A stretch of 64,000 nt of DNA from Nitrospirota bacterium (GCA_011088105.1 JAALKI010000006.1:34721-98720), one strand, 5' to 3'. Shown: positions 25,759 through 37,042, counted from the first letter of the stretch. The notes: generated from the letters alone by a model not told the origin. A program made the numbers and translations.

Positions 25759-27273
25759 GGCTTCTCCTTCTCTTTCTCACCACGAAGAGCGATAAGCAAG
25801 GACCCGATTTGAAGCAGAATGATCAGCGTAAATGGGATGGCTCCGATGAACGCGACTGTACGAACGGCTTCCACGTTTCCTGATAAGGTCAAGGCTGTCC
25901 CCAAGCCACCCAGAGCGGCCCCCCCAAGCAAGCTTTTGTCTGACTGATGGATTCAATGACCCCTGGCTTGTAAACATTCCCAGGACATAGGCAGCACTGA
26001 CCACGCTCGTGACGAGGAAGATAAAAGAGAGCACCAAGGCCGTTCCATTGAGCACACCGGAAAGTGGTAGTCGATCGAATAACGCAAACAGTGCGGTACT
26101 AACGTCTTCGCGGACCAATTTCACAATTCCTCCCTGTCCATGTAGCTCTTCATACAGCCCGGTACCGCCAAAGATGGAAAACCAGAGGACTGAAAAGAGT
26201 GAAGGAACAAACAGCACGCCAATGACAAATTCTCGAATTGTCCTTCCCCGACTGATGCGAGCGATAAACACACCGACAAATGGAGCCCAAGCGATCCACC
26301 AAAACCAATAGGTCAACGTCCAGTTCTGGAGCCATGGGCCGATATCGGTAAAGGGAAAAAGCTGAAAGCTGAGGGCGACGACGCCGGTGATGTAATCACC
26401 AAATGCGGTAACGAACGTGCGTAGCAGAAAAGCTGTCGGCCCGGCGAACAATACAAACAGCATGACGAGAATCGCGATGATCATGTTCCCATTGCTCAGC
26501 CATTTCACACCTTTATCAAGATCTGTCACCAAGGGAACCATATAGCAGATGATGAGGATGGCAAGAATGCTAGCTGTCATCATAGTTGATTGGAGGTCTG
26601 TTCCCACAAGGACGTGCAATCCACTTTGAAGTTGGAACACACCCAACCCAATGGACCCGGCCACACCCAAGGCTACAGCGATTACGGCAAAGAGGTCAGC
26701 CAACCAAGCAGTCGGATTGACCCACTTTCCGGACAAAGCACTTCGAAGCGGAGCCCCGGGTAAATAGGGCGTCCCCTTTCGAAAACCAAAATAGGCAAGA
26801 ACAAGGGCTCCGACGCAGTACACCGCCCAGGCATGGAGAGCCCAATGAAACAGCGTAATTGTCATGGCCTGTCGTGCGGCTGGCGGGGTCCCTGGTGGAT
26901 TGCCTGGGGCTCCGGAAAAATGCATCAATGGTTCTGCAACGCCCCAAAACAACAGGCCCACTCCCATTCCCGCGGCAAACAACATTGCGAGCCAAGAAGG
27001 ATATGAAAATTCGGGTTTATCGTCTGCACTGCCCAGTTTGATGTTTCCATAGCGACCGAAGGCGAGCCAGAGCACCAGAATTAAGAGGGTCGTCACCGTA
27101 GCCATGAAAAACCAGTCCAAGGCTCTGAAAACCGTCGAAAGTATGAGTCCGGCACCACTGGCCATTCCCGCAGGGTCAAGAATTCCCCCCAGCGCCACGA
27201 GTGCACAAATCGGAAGGGCAATCTGAAACAAGCCTCCTCGCTTTTTGCTCTTGTGCTGTGTTGTTGAAGACAT
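25755..27273 (-). CDS. BCCT-family transporter, C-terminus frameshifted in this sequence
   Basis: About 12 membrane segments with BCCT landmarks: ILVLWLAFGRYGNIKLG, GMGVGLLFWGVAEPLMHF, FHWALHAWAVYC and the tryptophan-rich TYWFWWIAWAPFVGVF. The family moves betaine, choline or carnitine with Na+ or H+. As read, the frame runs to 25777 with an arginine-rich, non-membrane tail after KLAWGG. A run of seven C on the plus strand (25919-25925) is one too long: removing one base gives WGAALGGLGTALTLSG, a last helix (AIPFTLIILLQIGSLLIAL) and a stop at 25755 overlapping the next ATG. I give the corrected extent. Sequencing error or recent mutation cannot be told apart. Confidence 0.82.
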
Positions 27274-27307
27274 AAAAAAGAATCTGCTGTCCTCTTTTCA
27301 CGGGAAT

Positions 27308-28183
27308 TTATTTTAGCGCTTCTGCTCCACCGACAATATCCATGAGTTCTTTGGTAATGGCCTCTTGACGCCCCTTGTTATATTGGAGGCTAAGTTTCTT
27401 AATAAGTTCACCTGCGTTGCGAGTGGCACCATCCATGGCAGCCATGCGTGCTGCTTGTTCGGCTGCCAATGATTCCAACAGAATGCGATACACTTGGGCC
27501 TGAGCATATTTTGGCAACAAGCTCCTCACCAAGTCCTCCTGATTGGGTTCATACAGATAGCCCCTCCCGCTGGATGGCGCCTCTACCATGCCGAATTCTT
27601 CTAGAGGTTCGATAGGAATCATTTTCTCGACAACCACCAGCTGTTGGGCAACGGATTTAAACTCGTTATAGACGACATATCCCTCATCAAATATACCACT
27701 CTCAAAAGCTTCCACCGCCTCCAATCCAATTTCGAGGGCGTGCTCATAGGTTAACCGCTCAAATACATCAACATTTGGATCGCGAAGAGGCCAGTGACGC
27801 CGACGAAAAAATTCATTCCCTTTCCGGCCAACGACTCCGACAATCACCTTTGTCCCCTTCTTCTCACAATCCTGGATAACCTGGAAAGCTTTGCGAAAAA
27901 CATTCATATTAAATGCCCCGCACAGTCCGCGGTCGCTCGAAATCACTGTCACCTGAATGGTCCGGACCGTACGCCTTTGGAACAAGGGGTGTGCTGATTG
28001 ATTCACACGACCGCTCAGGTTGGCAAGCACACGGCGCAATTCTTGCCCATAAGGACGAAAGGCCAAAATTCGTTGCTGGGCCCGATGGAGCTTAGATGCG
28101 GCCACCAACTTCATGGCTTTCGTGATTTTTTGTGTGTTCTTGACGGTGCCTATCTTACGACGCAAATCTTGAAGATTTGCCAT
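27308..28183 (-). CDS. atpG: ATP synthase gamma subunit, solitary
   Basis: A 291-residue protein with the conserved N-terminal helix (LRRKIGTVKNTQKITKAMKL, VAASKLHRAQQ), the Rossmann-like middle (SSDRGLCGAFN) and the C-terminal helix (LIKKLSLQYNKGRQEAITKE, LMDIVGGAEAL). Normal length; nothing obviously missing. It is not in an atp operon: upstream lies an IS630 remnant and downstream the BCCT gene, 34 bases away. So either the atp operon is split in this genome or this is an extra gamma subunit. Confidence 0.93.
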   Translation of the reverse strand: MANLQDLRRKIGTVKNTQKITKAMKLVAASKLHRAQQRILAFRPYGQELRRVLANLSGRVNQSAHPLFQRRTVRTIQVTVISSDRGLCGAFNMNVFRKAFQVIQDCEKKGTKVIVGVVGRKGNEFFRRRHWPLRDPNVDVFERLTYEHALEIGLEAVEAFESGIFDEGYVVYNEFKSVAQQLVVVEKMIPIEPLEEFGMVEAPSSGRGYLYEPNQEDLVRSLLPKYAQAQVYRILLESLAAEQAARMAAMDGATRNAGELIKKLSLQYNKGRQEAITKELMDIVGGAEALK

Positions 28184-28274
28184 CCCCTTCCCTCCAATAT
28201 CTACAATGCGGTCGTTCGAATTTAACCATGATCTTGTGATAATTCTAATGCCTTTATCATGGCAAAGCTATTTT

Positions 28275-28523
28275 TTATAACACTTTACTTCCCTGTTCAC
28301 AAAACGGGAACTCGAACAGTTCGAGATGGTACTGTTTACAGGTTATCCGCTTCTGTGGAGCTCTTTCGTCGCTTGGTCGGCACACGCTCCGATGTTGCCG
28401 AAGCCAGCGGTAAAGGGTATTCTCTCCGATCTGAAAGATTTCACAAGGGGTACCCCGTGACCCGCCCTTGAGGACAAAGGCGACTGGGCGTTCTCGTAAG
28501 TCAACACTGTAGGTATTGCTCAT
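28275..28523 (-). mobile_element. IS630-family transposase, N-terminal remnant
   Basis: The first 40 codons (TYSVDLRERPVAFVLKGGSR, CEIFQIGENTLYRWLRQH) are the helix-turn-helix start of IS630-type transposases. The frame then continues in non-homologous sequence and stops. The DDE domain is absent. It lies between atpG and a small frame of unknown status. Confidence 0.65.
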
Positions 28524-28597
28524 GCCTCAGAGTCTAGCCAATATATCCACTAGTTAAAAGTTAAAATACTATAAAACCAATTGAACCCGCGTTCGAA

Positions 28598-28738
28598 ATG
28601 TCTAATGTAAAGTCCGAATCCTATGACACCGCTCGTCAATATATGATTTGCCTTGATCCGGAGGATTTTGAACTGGATGAGCGACTGGCTCAATTGGCCA
28701 GTATCACCAAGCTTTCCTCCCGGGAGTTTCAAGAGTGA
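28598..28738 (+). CDS. short unrecognised ORF, possibly a fragment
   Basis: 46 codons reading SYDTARQYMICLDPEDFELD, ERLAQLASITKLSSREFQE, then TGA; the frame continues another 50 codons after the stop without landmarks. Charged and helix-prone; no family recognised. It could be the start of a broken gene. Confidence 0.25.
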   Translation: MSNVKSESYDTARQYMICLDPEDFELDERLAQLASITKLSSREFQE

Positions 28739-28977
28739 TTTGCGTATGTCGTCGAAGACGAAAAGAAGAGGAAGTTAAAGAATCAGCGGGAGTCGAGCAG
28801 TTATCTGAATTTTTCTCAGGTGCACCTCTCGCCCTTGAGAGTAACGTCGTTCTTGACCTTTTTGGATACTCCTGTTTGCTAGCCTTCACAAATTCTCATT
28901 GCTATTGAACAAGTTCTAGGGGCGCAGTTAGTATCGCTGCGTAAGAGCTTAAGCAAGGGATCCCAGGAAATATCTGC

Positions 28978-30540
28978 ATGTTGTCCCGTTACGGGAGAAT
29001 TTTCCTCATAACGCTCCTTCTACTCTTTGTCTGGTGGTGGCTTCCCGGGGCATCAGGCATAGGGCAAGAACATACCACCCCTGCGAATGTACCAACCTTG
29101 GATTCTCAAAGTATTCCGTCTTCCATTACCCAACGCACGACAAATCCGGAAGAGGAACATGGAGAAGGCCACGTCGATCCCTTTTCATTTGTCCTTTTAC
29201 AGTTAGCTCTGATTACTCTATTCGCCATGTTAGGCCGTTGGGCCGCTGAAAAATTCAATCAACCCTCAGTATTGGGGGAATTACTATTTGGCGTGGTCAT
29301 TGGAAATGTGGGTGTGTGGTTAGATAGACCACTGACCATTTTGGTGATGCACATCAATGAAGCTTCAGCCATTTAGAGAGAGATCTGGATTTCCGGACTT
29401 TCGGTCACGGAATCAGCTCAAAAGGTTTTTTCTGCGGCCGAGTTAGGGCCTGACGGCGTTGGAGGTCAGCTGGTTCAAATCCTTTCTGGTCCTGGAGCAA
29501 ATTTAAACGTTCTCCTCACGGTGGCAATCTGGACCTTTTCACAATTGGGGGTCATTCTTCTCCTTTTTTTGGTCGGGCTTGAATCGAGCGTCGATGACAT
29601 GATTCGGGTGGGGCCCAAGGCCATAAGTGTCGCACTCGTTGGGATTGTGGCCCCATTTTGTTTAGGTTTTCTCGTGACTCTTTGGCTGCTGCCCAATGAT
29701 CCAATGCCCTCTCACCTTTTTGTCGCGGCCACATTGTGCGCCACGAGTGTTGGAATAACGGCGCGGGTATTTAAAGATTTACATCGTCTTCAGACTCCGG
29801 AAGCGAAAATCATCTTGGGCGCTGCGGTCATTGACGATGTCCTGGGCCTCATTATTTTAGCGATTGTGGTTGGGATTGTGGCAACCGGAGAGGTGCATAT
29901 TCTGGATATCGGACAGATTTTCTTACTTTCCTCCTTATTTCTCGGGCTTGTCATGATGTTCGGAGACAAGTTAGTACGCATGATGCTTTCCCTTGTGAGT
30001 GCATTGGATCGAAATTGCAAACTTCTTTTTCCCCTTGGACTGTGCTTCTTCCTCTCTTGGCTGGCCAATCAAATCGAATTGGCCACGATCGTTGGGGCCT
30101 TTGCTGCAGGTCTGATTTTGAACGAAAAGGATTTTACTAAGTACTCTTCTGATGGAACGACCATTGAAGAACTCATGAAACCTCTTGAATCCATTTTTGC
30201 CCCTATCTTCTTTGTCTTAATGGGCATGCAAGTGAATCTCGCCACGTTTGCTTCTACCGAATCCGTTGTGTTGGGGTTGGCTTTTGTTCTTGTCGCGATA
30301 GCAGGAAAGATTGTCTCTGGTATTTTCGCGGGCACAGATTCAGATAAGTTGTCCGTAGGAATCGGGATGATTCCCAGGGGCGAAGTTGGACTGATCTTTG
30401 TCAGCGTGGGCAAGGGGCTGAGCGTGATCTCCGATGTCGTGTTTTCAGCCATCGTCATGATGGTGATCGTCACAACCTTTATTGCACCCCTGGGGTTGAA
30501 ATGGTCGCTGTCTCGACATGGCCCAGATCGCGCCACTTAA
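28978..30540 (+). pseudogene. CPA2-type cation:proton antiporter with an in-frame stop
   Basis: The two reading segments (28978-29376 and from about 29377 on) are in the same frame, separated only by TAG at 29374-29376. Joined, they encode about 520 residues: an N-terminal hydrophobic segment, LGRWAAEKFNQPSVLGELLF, then GVILLLFLVGLESSVDDM, GITARVFKDL, ILGAAVIDDVLGLIILA and IPRGEVGLIF. These are CPA2/KefB-type Na+/H+ or K+/H+ antiporter features, with the ion-binding acidic pair in IDDVLG. The last two thirds could still be made from GTG 29521, but would lack the first helices. One substitution explains the lesion. Confidence 0.75.
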
Positions 30541-30782
30541 AATTTATACCTATACCAGGGGGGCTCAACGAATTTTTATCCATTCAAACGAGGTTCTTTA
30601 TAATGTGTAATAACAAAATGTCGCTATGTTATAGTTGATGCTTTGTGTCTTTTCTCCATACATTGCCCTTAAAGGATATGAAGGACAATATGATACAGAT
30701 GATTCTCCCCAGGCTAAGAAACGAAGAACGAGTCACTCTACATCTGGTCGCGAGTCCTGACCGTGACAGCCGTGCAACCTTC

Positions 30783-32380
30783 ATGCTTGGCTCACCCCTC
30801 GTTCCCATGCAAGCGCTGTTGGGATTGATGGCCTTGATAGTAGTGGTCAGCGGGTGTGTCATGGTAGGACCGGATTTTGTCACGCCAGAAGCTTCAACGG
30901 AAGGTCAGTGGCTTGGGGAGGACGATCCAAAAATTACAAACGAGTCAGCTGACTACAGCGAATGGTGGACCGTTTTTGATGACCCTGTGCTTGATTCTCT
31001 TATTGGGATGGCTTTCGAGCAGAATCTGCCGTTGCGAATTGCCGGAATCCGTGTACTAGAAGCCCGGGCGAACCTGGGGATTGCGGTGGGGAACCTCTAC
31101 CCACAACAGCAACAAGCCAGTGCCGCCGCGACGGCCAATCAGTTGAGCCAGAATGCAACGAATACGGCGCTCGTCGATAAGTTCAACTACAATTACTCCA
31201 CCGGCTTCGATGCAGCATGGGAACTGGATTTCTGGGGTCGCTTCCGGAGGGGAAATCAGCTGATGCCGAGCTCATTGCTTCGATTGCCAATTATGATGAC
31301 GCTTTGGTCTTCCTCACGGCTGAGGTTGCTCGAACCTATGTCCTGACTCGAACATTTCAAGAACGGATTGAACTAGCCAACGAGAATGTCCGGATTCAAG
31401 AGCGGAGCTTGCAAATCGCCGAGGTGCGGTTTCGCAATGGGGTGGTGACTGAACTGGACGTGACCCAAGCCAGGTCGCTCTTGCGGAATACACAAGCCCT
31501 CATCCCACGATTGCAAACGGGACTTCGCCAAGCTCAGAATGCGCTCAGCATTCTACTTGGTATGCCCCCAAGCAACTTTCAGCAAATTTCGGAGGGCCCA
31601 GCGGTCATTTCAACTGCCCCCCCTGCTGTTGCGGTTGGGATTCCAGCTGAATTACTGAAGCGCCGACCGGATATTCGTCGAGCCGAGTTGGATGCTGCTG
31701 CTCAAAGTGCTCGTATTGGTATTGCTAAATCTGATCTTTTCCCGCGCATTGCCATACTGGGATCCATTGGTTTGCAAACCGGTGTCCAAGGTGGAGCCCT
31801 TTCAAATAATGCTGATTTTAGTGAACTGTTCAGTGTGGACAGCGTTACATACTTTGTTGGGCCATCAGTCGACTGGGCTATTCTGAACTATGGTCGTCTC
31901 ACCAATAACATCCGCGTCCAGGATGCACGCTTTCAGCAACTAATCGTCAACTATCAGAACACGGTTCTTGAGGCTGCCCAAGAAGTGGAAGATGCTTTGG
32001 TAGCCTTTGTTCGTGCACAGGATGGAGCACGATTGTTGTCGGATAGCGTCGACGCGGCCAAGCGTTCAGTCAAGCTGTCGCTCATTCAGTACCGTGACGG
32101 TTCGGTGAGTTATCAACGGGTGCTCGACTCCCAAGAGTTTCTCGTCCAACAACAGGATACCTGGACTGCTACTCGTGGAGATGTGGCCCTGAACCTGATT
32201 GCGACGTATAAAGCGTTGGGTGGGGGATGGCAGATCCGCCAAGGCAAGGACTTTATCCCGATCGAGACGAAGCAGGTCATGGGGGAGCGGACAGACTGGG
32301 GAGACCTTATTAATCCGAAGGCAATGGATGTATTGCCTCCTACTGAAGCCGCAACAAGTTTCCCAAAACCTGACTTTTAA
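30783..32380 (+). pseudogene. NodT-type outer-membrane efflux lipoprotein with one frameshift
   Basis: The first segment carries a lipobox (VVVSGC) and MVGPDFVTPEA, YSEWWTVFDDPVLDSLI, then AAWELDFWGRFRRG. Near 31251 the frame changes by a small deletion and resumes with SADAELIASIANYDDALVFL, ELDVTQARSLL, LKRRPDIRRAELDAAAQSAR and SYQRVLDSQEF to 32380. This is the complete TolC-like factor of an RND efflux system, about 530 residues when repaired. The start is uncertain (ATG 30783 or 30807). The adaptor gene follows 33 bases on. Confidence 0.8.
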
Positions 32381-32413
32381 TCTTCAACCCTCATTTTTAT
32401 GTAGGTAACCTCT

Positions 32414-33553
32414 ATGAGATTTCGTGCACGCTGCACATTCACTCTGCTGATTGTCATGTTTCATTCAGTTCTTCTTTGGACGGGATGTGGGCAAGAAGAA
32501 CCTCAAGAGAAGATTTTCGTTCGACCGGTCAAGGCTGTAAAAGTTTCTAATGTGACGGATTTTCGCAAACAATGGTTTCCTGGTCGAGCCAAAGCGCATC
32601 AAGCAGTGGACCTGTCGTTCCGTATCGGAGGCCCTCTTATTTCACGACCTGTCGATGTAGGTGATCGGGTCAAAAAAGGGCGCTTCGTCGCCCGAATCGA
32701 TCCTCGTGATTTTGAAGTGAATGTGCGCAATGCACAAGGTCGCTTGGATCGGGTTAAGGCTGTGCTGACACGTGCTGTCAGTGACTTCCGACGTATCAAC
32801 AACATCATACGAGAAGACCCAGGGGCTGCGAGTGAGACCTTGCTGGATCAGAAACGTGAAGCCCTGGATGCGGCGAAAGCTGAGGTCCGTTCGCTCAAAG
32901 CGACATTGGATACGGCCAAGGACCAACTGAGTTACACCTATCTCAGAGCCCCGTTTGATGGAACAGTGGTGGCCACCTATGTTGAAAACTTTGAAACAGT
33001 GCGACGCAAGCAACGAATCGCCCGGATTCTTGATACCGCACGGATCGAGATGATCGTAGATATCCCGGAGAACCTCATTGCTCTTGCGCCCTATGTCACA
33101 AACATCATTGTCGAGTTCGACGCATTCCCAGACCGGCAGGTTCCGGCGAAGATCTATGAAATTGGGACCGAGGCTTCGCAAGCGACGCGCACCTATCCGG
33201 TTACCATCATTATGGATCAGCCCAAAGATTTTACGATCCTTCCGGGTATGGCCGGTAAAACGACGGGCGATGCCAATCCACCTGATAACCTGACAAATGA
33301 ATTCGGTTTTACTATCCCCGTAGGCACTGTCTTCTCGCTTGATACGACTGGAGCAACCTATGTGTGGGTCATCGCCGAGGAAACCATGATGGTCAACCGC
33401 CGCGAGGTAAAGACGAGTGAACTCCAGGATGGTGGCATTCTGATCATCGAAGGGCTTGAGGTCGGCGAGTGGGTTGTCACGGCTGGGGTCCACTCACTTC
33501 GCGAAGGGCAACAGGTTAAATTTTTGGAAGACGTGGTGGAGCAGAACGGATGA
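32414..33553 (+). CDS. RND efflux periplasmic adaptor (membrane fusion) lipoprotein
   Basis: A 379-residue protein with a lipobox-like LLWTGCGQ (Cys near 25). The biotinyl-lipoyl halves are around FRIGGPLISRPVDVGDRVKK (residues about 70-95) and YTYLRAPFDGTVVATYVENF (about 175-195), separated by a helical hairpin of 70 residues. Beta-barrel and membrane-proximal domains follow. The stop overlaps the permease ATG (ATGA at 33550). It is the only intact gene of the three in this operon. It bridges the inner-membrane pump and the outer-membrane factor. Confidence 0.9.
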   Translation: MRFRARCTFTLLIVMFHSVLLWTGCGQEEPQEKIFVRPVKAVKVSNVTDFRKQWFPGRAKAHQAVDLSFRIGGPLISRPVDVGDRVKKGRFVARIDPRDFEVNVRNAQGRLDRVKAVLTRAVSDFRRINNIIREDPGAASETLLDQKREALDAAKAEVRSLKATLDTAKDQLSYTYLRAPFDGTVVATYVENFETVRRKQRIARILDTARIEMIVDIPENLIALAPYVTNIIVEFDAFPDRQVPAKIYEIGTEASQATRTYPVTIIMDQPKDFTILPGMAGKTTGDANPPDNLTNEFGFTIPVGTVFSLDTTGATYVWVIAEETMMVNRREVKTSELQDGGILIIEGLEVGEWVVTAGVHSLREGQQVKFLEDVVEQNG

Positions 33554-36500
33554 ATCTTGCGGCGATCGCCATTGAGTATAAAGCCGTCACCTATTTTGCC
33601 ATCCTGCTGCTCTTCGTGGGTGGAATTGCCGGCTTTTTTAGCCTCGGTCAGCTTGAAGATCCCGCGTTTACCGTCAAAACTGCCGTCATCACCACCTCAT
33701 AATCCTGGCGCCAGTCCAGAGGAGGTTGAACTGGAGGTCACGGACCGCATTGAGCTGGCCATTCAGGAAATGCACGAAATTGACTACTTGGAATCCCGTT
33801 CTACGGAGGGATTCTCCCTTATCGAGGTGAATATCAAGCCGGGATATTGGGGCAACCAGTTGGCTCAGGTGTGGGATCAGCTCCGCCGGAAGATTCATGA
33901 CGTTGAGACGACTCTCCCTCCCGGCGCTAGCAGGCCTGATGTTTTGGACGACTATGGCGATGTCTTTGGATTTCAACTGGCCATAACCGGTGATGGGTAC
34001 AGTTATGCGGAATTAGAAAAGTATGCCAAAGACGTCAAAAAAGATCTGAGCCTCGTCAAAGGCGTTGCACGGATTGATCTCTTAGGTGTCCAAAAAAAGG
34101 TGATCTATGTAGATGTATCGCAAACGCAGTTATCACAGCTGGGATTAACCAGCGAAAGTATCGCCAACACCTTGCAGATTCAGAACAAGGTCGTTGATGC
34201 AGGGGGGGTCGACCTTCAAGATAAACGATTTCGGATTGCGCCATCCGGAACCTTCACATCGCCTCTCGATATTGCCGATCTCACCATACGCCCGTCAGTC
34301 GTCGATGAATTAGGGCAACTTACCAGAGATGCCGAGTCCATGATCGGGGGTGAGGCTTCAGCCTCGCTGCGTGATACGGAACTCATTCGTATTCGAGACA
34401 TCGGAACGGTTCGACCAGGGTATCGAGACCCTCCACAGACCCTAATCAGATATAACGGCTTGCCCGCTCTGCAACTCTCTATCGCTAATGTGGCTGGCCT
34501 CAACATCGTTGACCTCGGAAAGGCACTCGACCAGCGTCTGGAAGAATTGACTCCCATCCTCCCAGTCGGGATTGAGTTGCACCGCGTTCATTGGCAATCA
34601 GACATTGTCTCTGAGGCTGTTAACGGTTTTCTCGTGAGCTTTGTGGAAGCGGTCGGCATTGTCCTCATTGTGCTGGCCATGACCATGGGATGGCACATGG
34701 GATTGATCATTGGCTTCGCCTTGATTGCAACGATCCTGGCGACGTTTATTCTCATGGCGATTTTTGGGATCAATCTGCAACGCATGTCCCTTGGAGCGCT
34801 TGTGATTGCCTTGGGAATGATGGTGGACAATGCCATCGTCGTAGCTGACGGTTACCTCGTTCGGGCGAAGCGAGGTATGGATCGTGTCAAGGCAGCGATC
34901 GAGGCGGCCCAACAGCCATCCTGGCCATTGTTGGGGGCTACGGTCGTGGCCGTCATGGCCTTCTACCCGATCTTTGCATCGCCAGAAGATGTTGGAGAAT
35001 ACTGCCGCTCGCTGTTCACAGTGGTGGCGATTTCTCTGCTCACCAGTTGGGTCGTGTCTGTGACGATCACGCCATTGCAATGTATCGATATGCTACCTAT
35101 TACAAGCAGTAAAGGAGAAACAGATGAATACGGTGGAAGGTTCTACACAATCTTCCGGCGCCAACTTGAATGGGCGATTCGTTTCCGTGTGTTGACCATG
35201 GCTGGGATGGTCCTACTCCTTGTCATTTCGATTGTCGGGTTTGGCCATGTCCGCCAATTGTTCTTTCCGGACTCCTCGATGCCGAAATTCATGATCGATT
35301 TCTGGGCTCTTGAAGGGACTCGAGTCCAGACTGTTTCAGAAGAGATCAAGAAGGCCGAAGCCAAGCTGTTAGAAGACAACCGGATTGAGGGGTTCGCCAC
35401 GTATGTGGGGGGAGGCCCCCCCCGTTTCTACCTGCCCGTGAGTCCGGAAAAGCCGTATCCCTGGTATGGACAGCTCATTGTCAATGTCCACGACTTTCGA
35501 GAGATCAACACCCTGGTGACAGAATTGGACTCGTGGTTCAGGCAGAACATGTCCGACCTGACTATTCCGATCATGAAGTATGGCGTCGGACCCGCTAACA
35601 CCTGGAAGGTCGAGGCGCGTATCAGCGGGCCGGCTGTTGCGAATGCCGGCATGTTGCGATCTCATGCTGATCAGGCCCGAACGATTCTGGAGGCAAATCC
35701 ACTCGTGGGCTATGCACGGACCGACTGGGGGGCTCGCGTGCAAAAGGTGGTGCCTGGCTACAGTCAGGAGCGCGGCCGGTGGTCAGGGGTCACGCGAGAA
35801 GACATTGCGAAGACGACCAAACGGGCCTATGACGGGATCCAGGTGGGTCTGTATCGTGATCAAGACGACCTGATTCCCATTGTCTTACGGCATGTGGAAG
35901 AAGAGCGAAAGAATGTCGGCGGGCTTCCTGTCCTCCAGGTTCAGCCGGTTTTGACCACCAATACCATCCCGTTGTCACAGGTGACCAACACCGTCTTTAC
36001 AGAATGGGAAGATCCTTTAATTTGGCGGCGCAATCGACAGCGAACGATTACCGTGCAAGCTAGACCCATCCTGGGGGTCACCGCACCGACTTTACAGCAA
36101 AGCATCCGTGCGGACTTTGAGAAGCTCCCGCTTCCCCCAGGGTACACGTTGGAATGGGGCGGGGACGATGAGTCTTCACGAGACGCCAATGCCTCACTCG
36201 TTCCAGGCGTCATTCCGGCTGTCGCGGTCATCCTCTTCATCATCGTGGCGCTCTTTAACGCGTTTCGGTCTCCCTTAGTCATTGTCCTTACCATTCCTTT
36301 TGCCGTGATTGGAGTTACTGTTGGTCTTTTGACGACGGACACGCCGTTTGGCTTTATGGCGCTACTCGGAGCCATGAGCCTCTCCGGGATGATGATCAAG
36401 AATGCGGTGGTCCTGCTCGATCAGGTCAATCTGGAACTTGAGGCTGGGAAAAGTCCGTACCAAGCTGTCGTCGGTTCAGCGATTTCTCGATTGCGTCCAG

Positions 36501-36679
36501 TAGTCCTTGCCGCAGCGACAACGGTTCTGGGCGTGATTCCCTTGCTTCAAGACGTTTTCTGGGTGGGTATGGCTGTAGCTATCATGGCAGGCCTTACGTT
36601 CGGAACGGTCCTGACCATGATTGTTGTGCCGGTCTTGTACGCCATGCTGTACCGGATTCCATCACCGGACCCGAGCTAA
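33550..36679 (+). pseudogene. RND-family efflux permease with a frameshift near the N-terminus
   Basis: From ATG 33550 the frame encodes IAIEYKAVTYFAILLLFVGG and LEDPAFTVKTAVITTS, then hits TAA at 33700-33702. Removing one A restores SYPGASPEEVELEVTDRIE and the rest of a roughly 1040-residue pump. It has 12 membrane segments and RND landmarks including GMMVDNAIVVADG and GAMSLSGMMIKNAVVLLDQ. It belongs to the AcrB-like HAE branch; the substrate is unknown. As written, translation from a later start would lose the first membrane helix, so the pump would fail. Confidence 0.85.
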
Positions 36680-36753
36680 TGCGATCCCAACTTGGTTGTC
36701 CGAAACAAACGAAGGGCCAAATGAATGCTGTAGGCATTGTAGTTTTGATGGTT

Positions 36754-36836
36754 CAGGCTAATCGCTTTATCACGATGATTGGACCGAATGTTCGGCAGTT
36801 TACTCACTTGAACACTGGGATGTACAGGAAAACTAA
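36754..36836 (+). pseudogene. carbonic anhydrase 3' end remnant (third copy)
   Basis: The text CAGGCTAATCGCTTTATCAC and the following ATTGGACCGAATG, then GATGTACAGGAAAACT, match the last 80 bases of the carbonic anhydrase at 8741 (CAGGCTGATCGCTTTATCAC, ATTGGTCAGAATG, GATGTCCAGGAAAACT). Nothing of the rest is visible upstream; the RND permease ends 75 bases before. Confidence 0.7.
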
Positions 36837-37042
36837 CGTTGGCAGAAATAAATAAGGCCATGTTAAGTTGCGTGTGTATACCCTTGCCTTTCTGGTGGTC
36901 GGTTCTCAAATCGTGCCAATTTTTTGTCTCAATTCTTCGAGTCAAACCGATCTTCCCCAAAAGTATTTGAAAAAGAGTGACACGTGATGGGTAAAAAGGT
37001 AGGATTTGGTTTTAAATATTTGTTCGACTCAGGAGGCGGCTC

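Noticed and set aside
32642..33493. A 283-codon minus-strand frame opposite the RND adaptor
   Set aside because: Long antisense frames are common over such genes; the plus-strand adaptor has clear domains and the antisense product has none.
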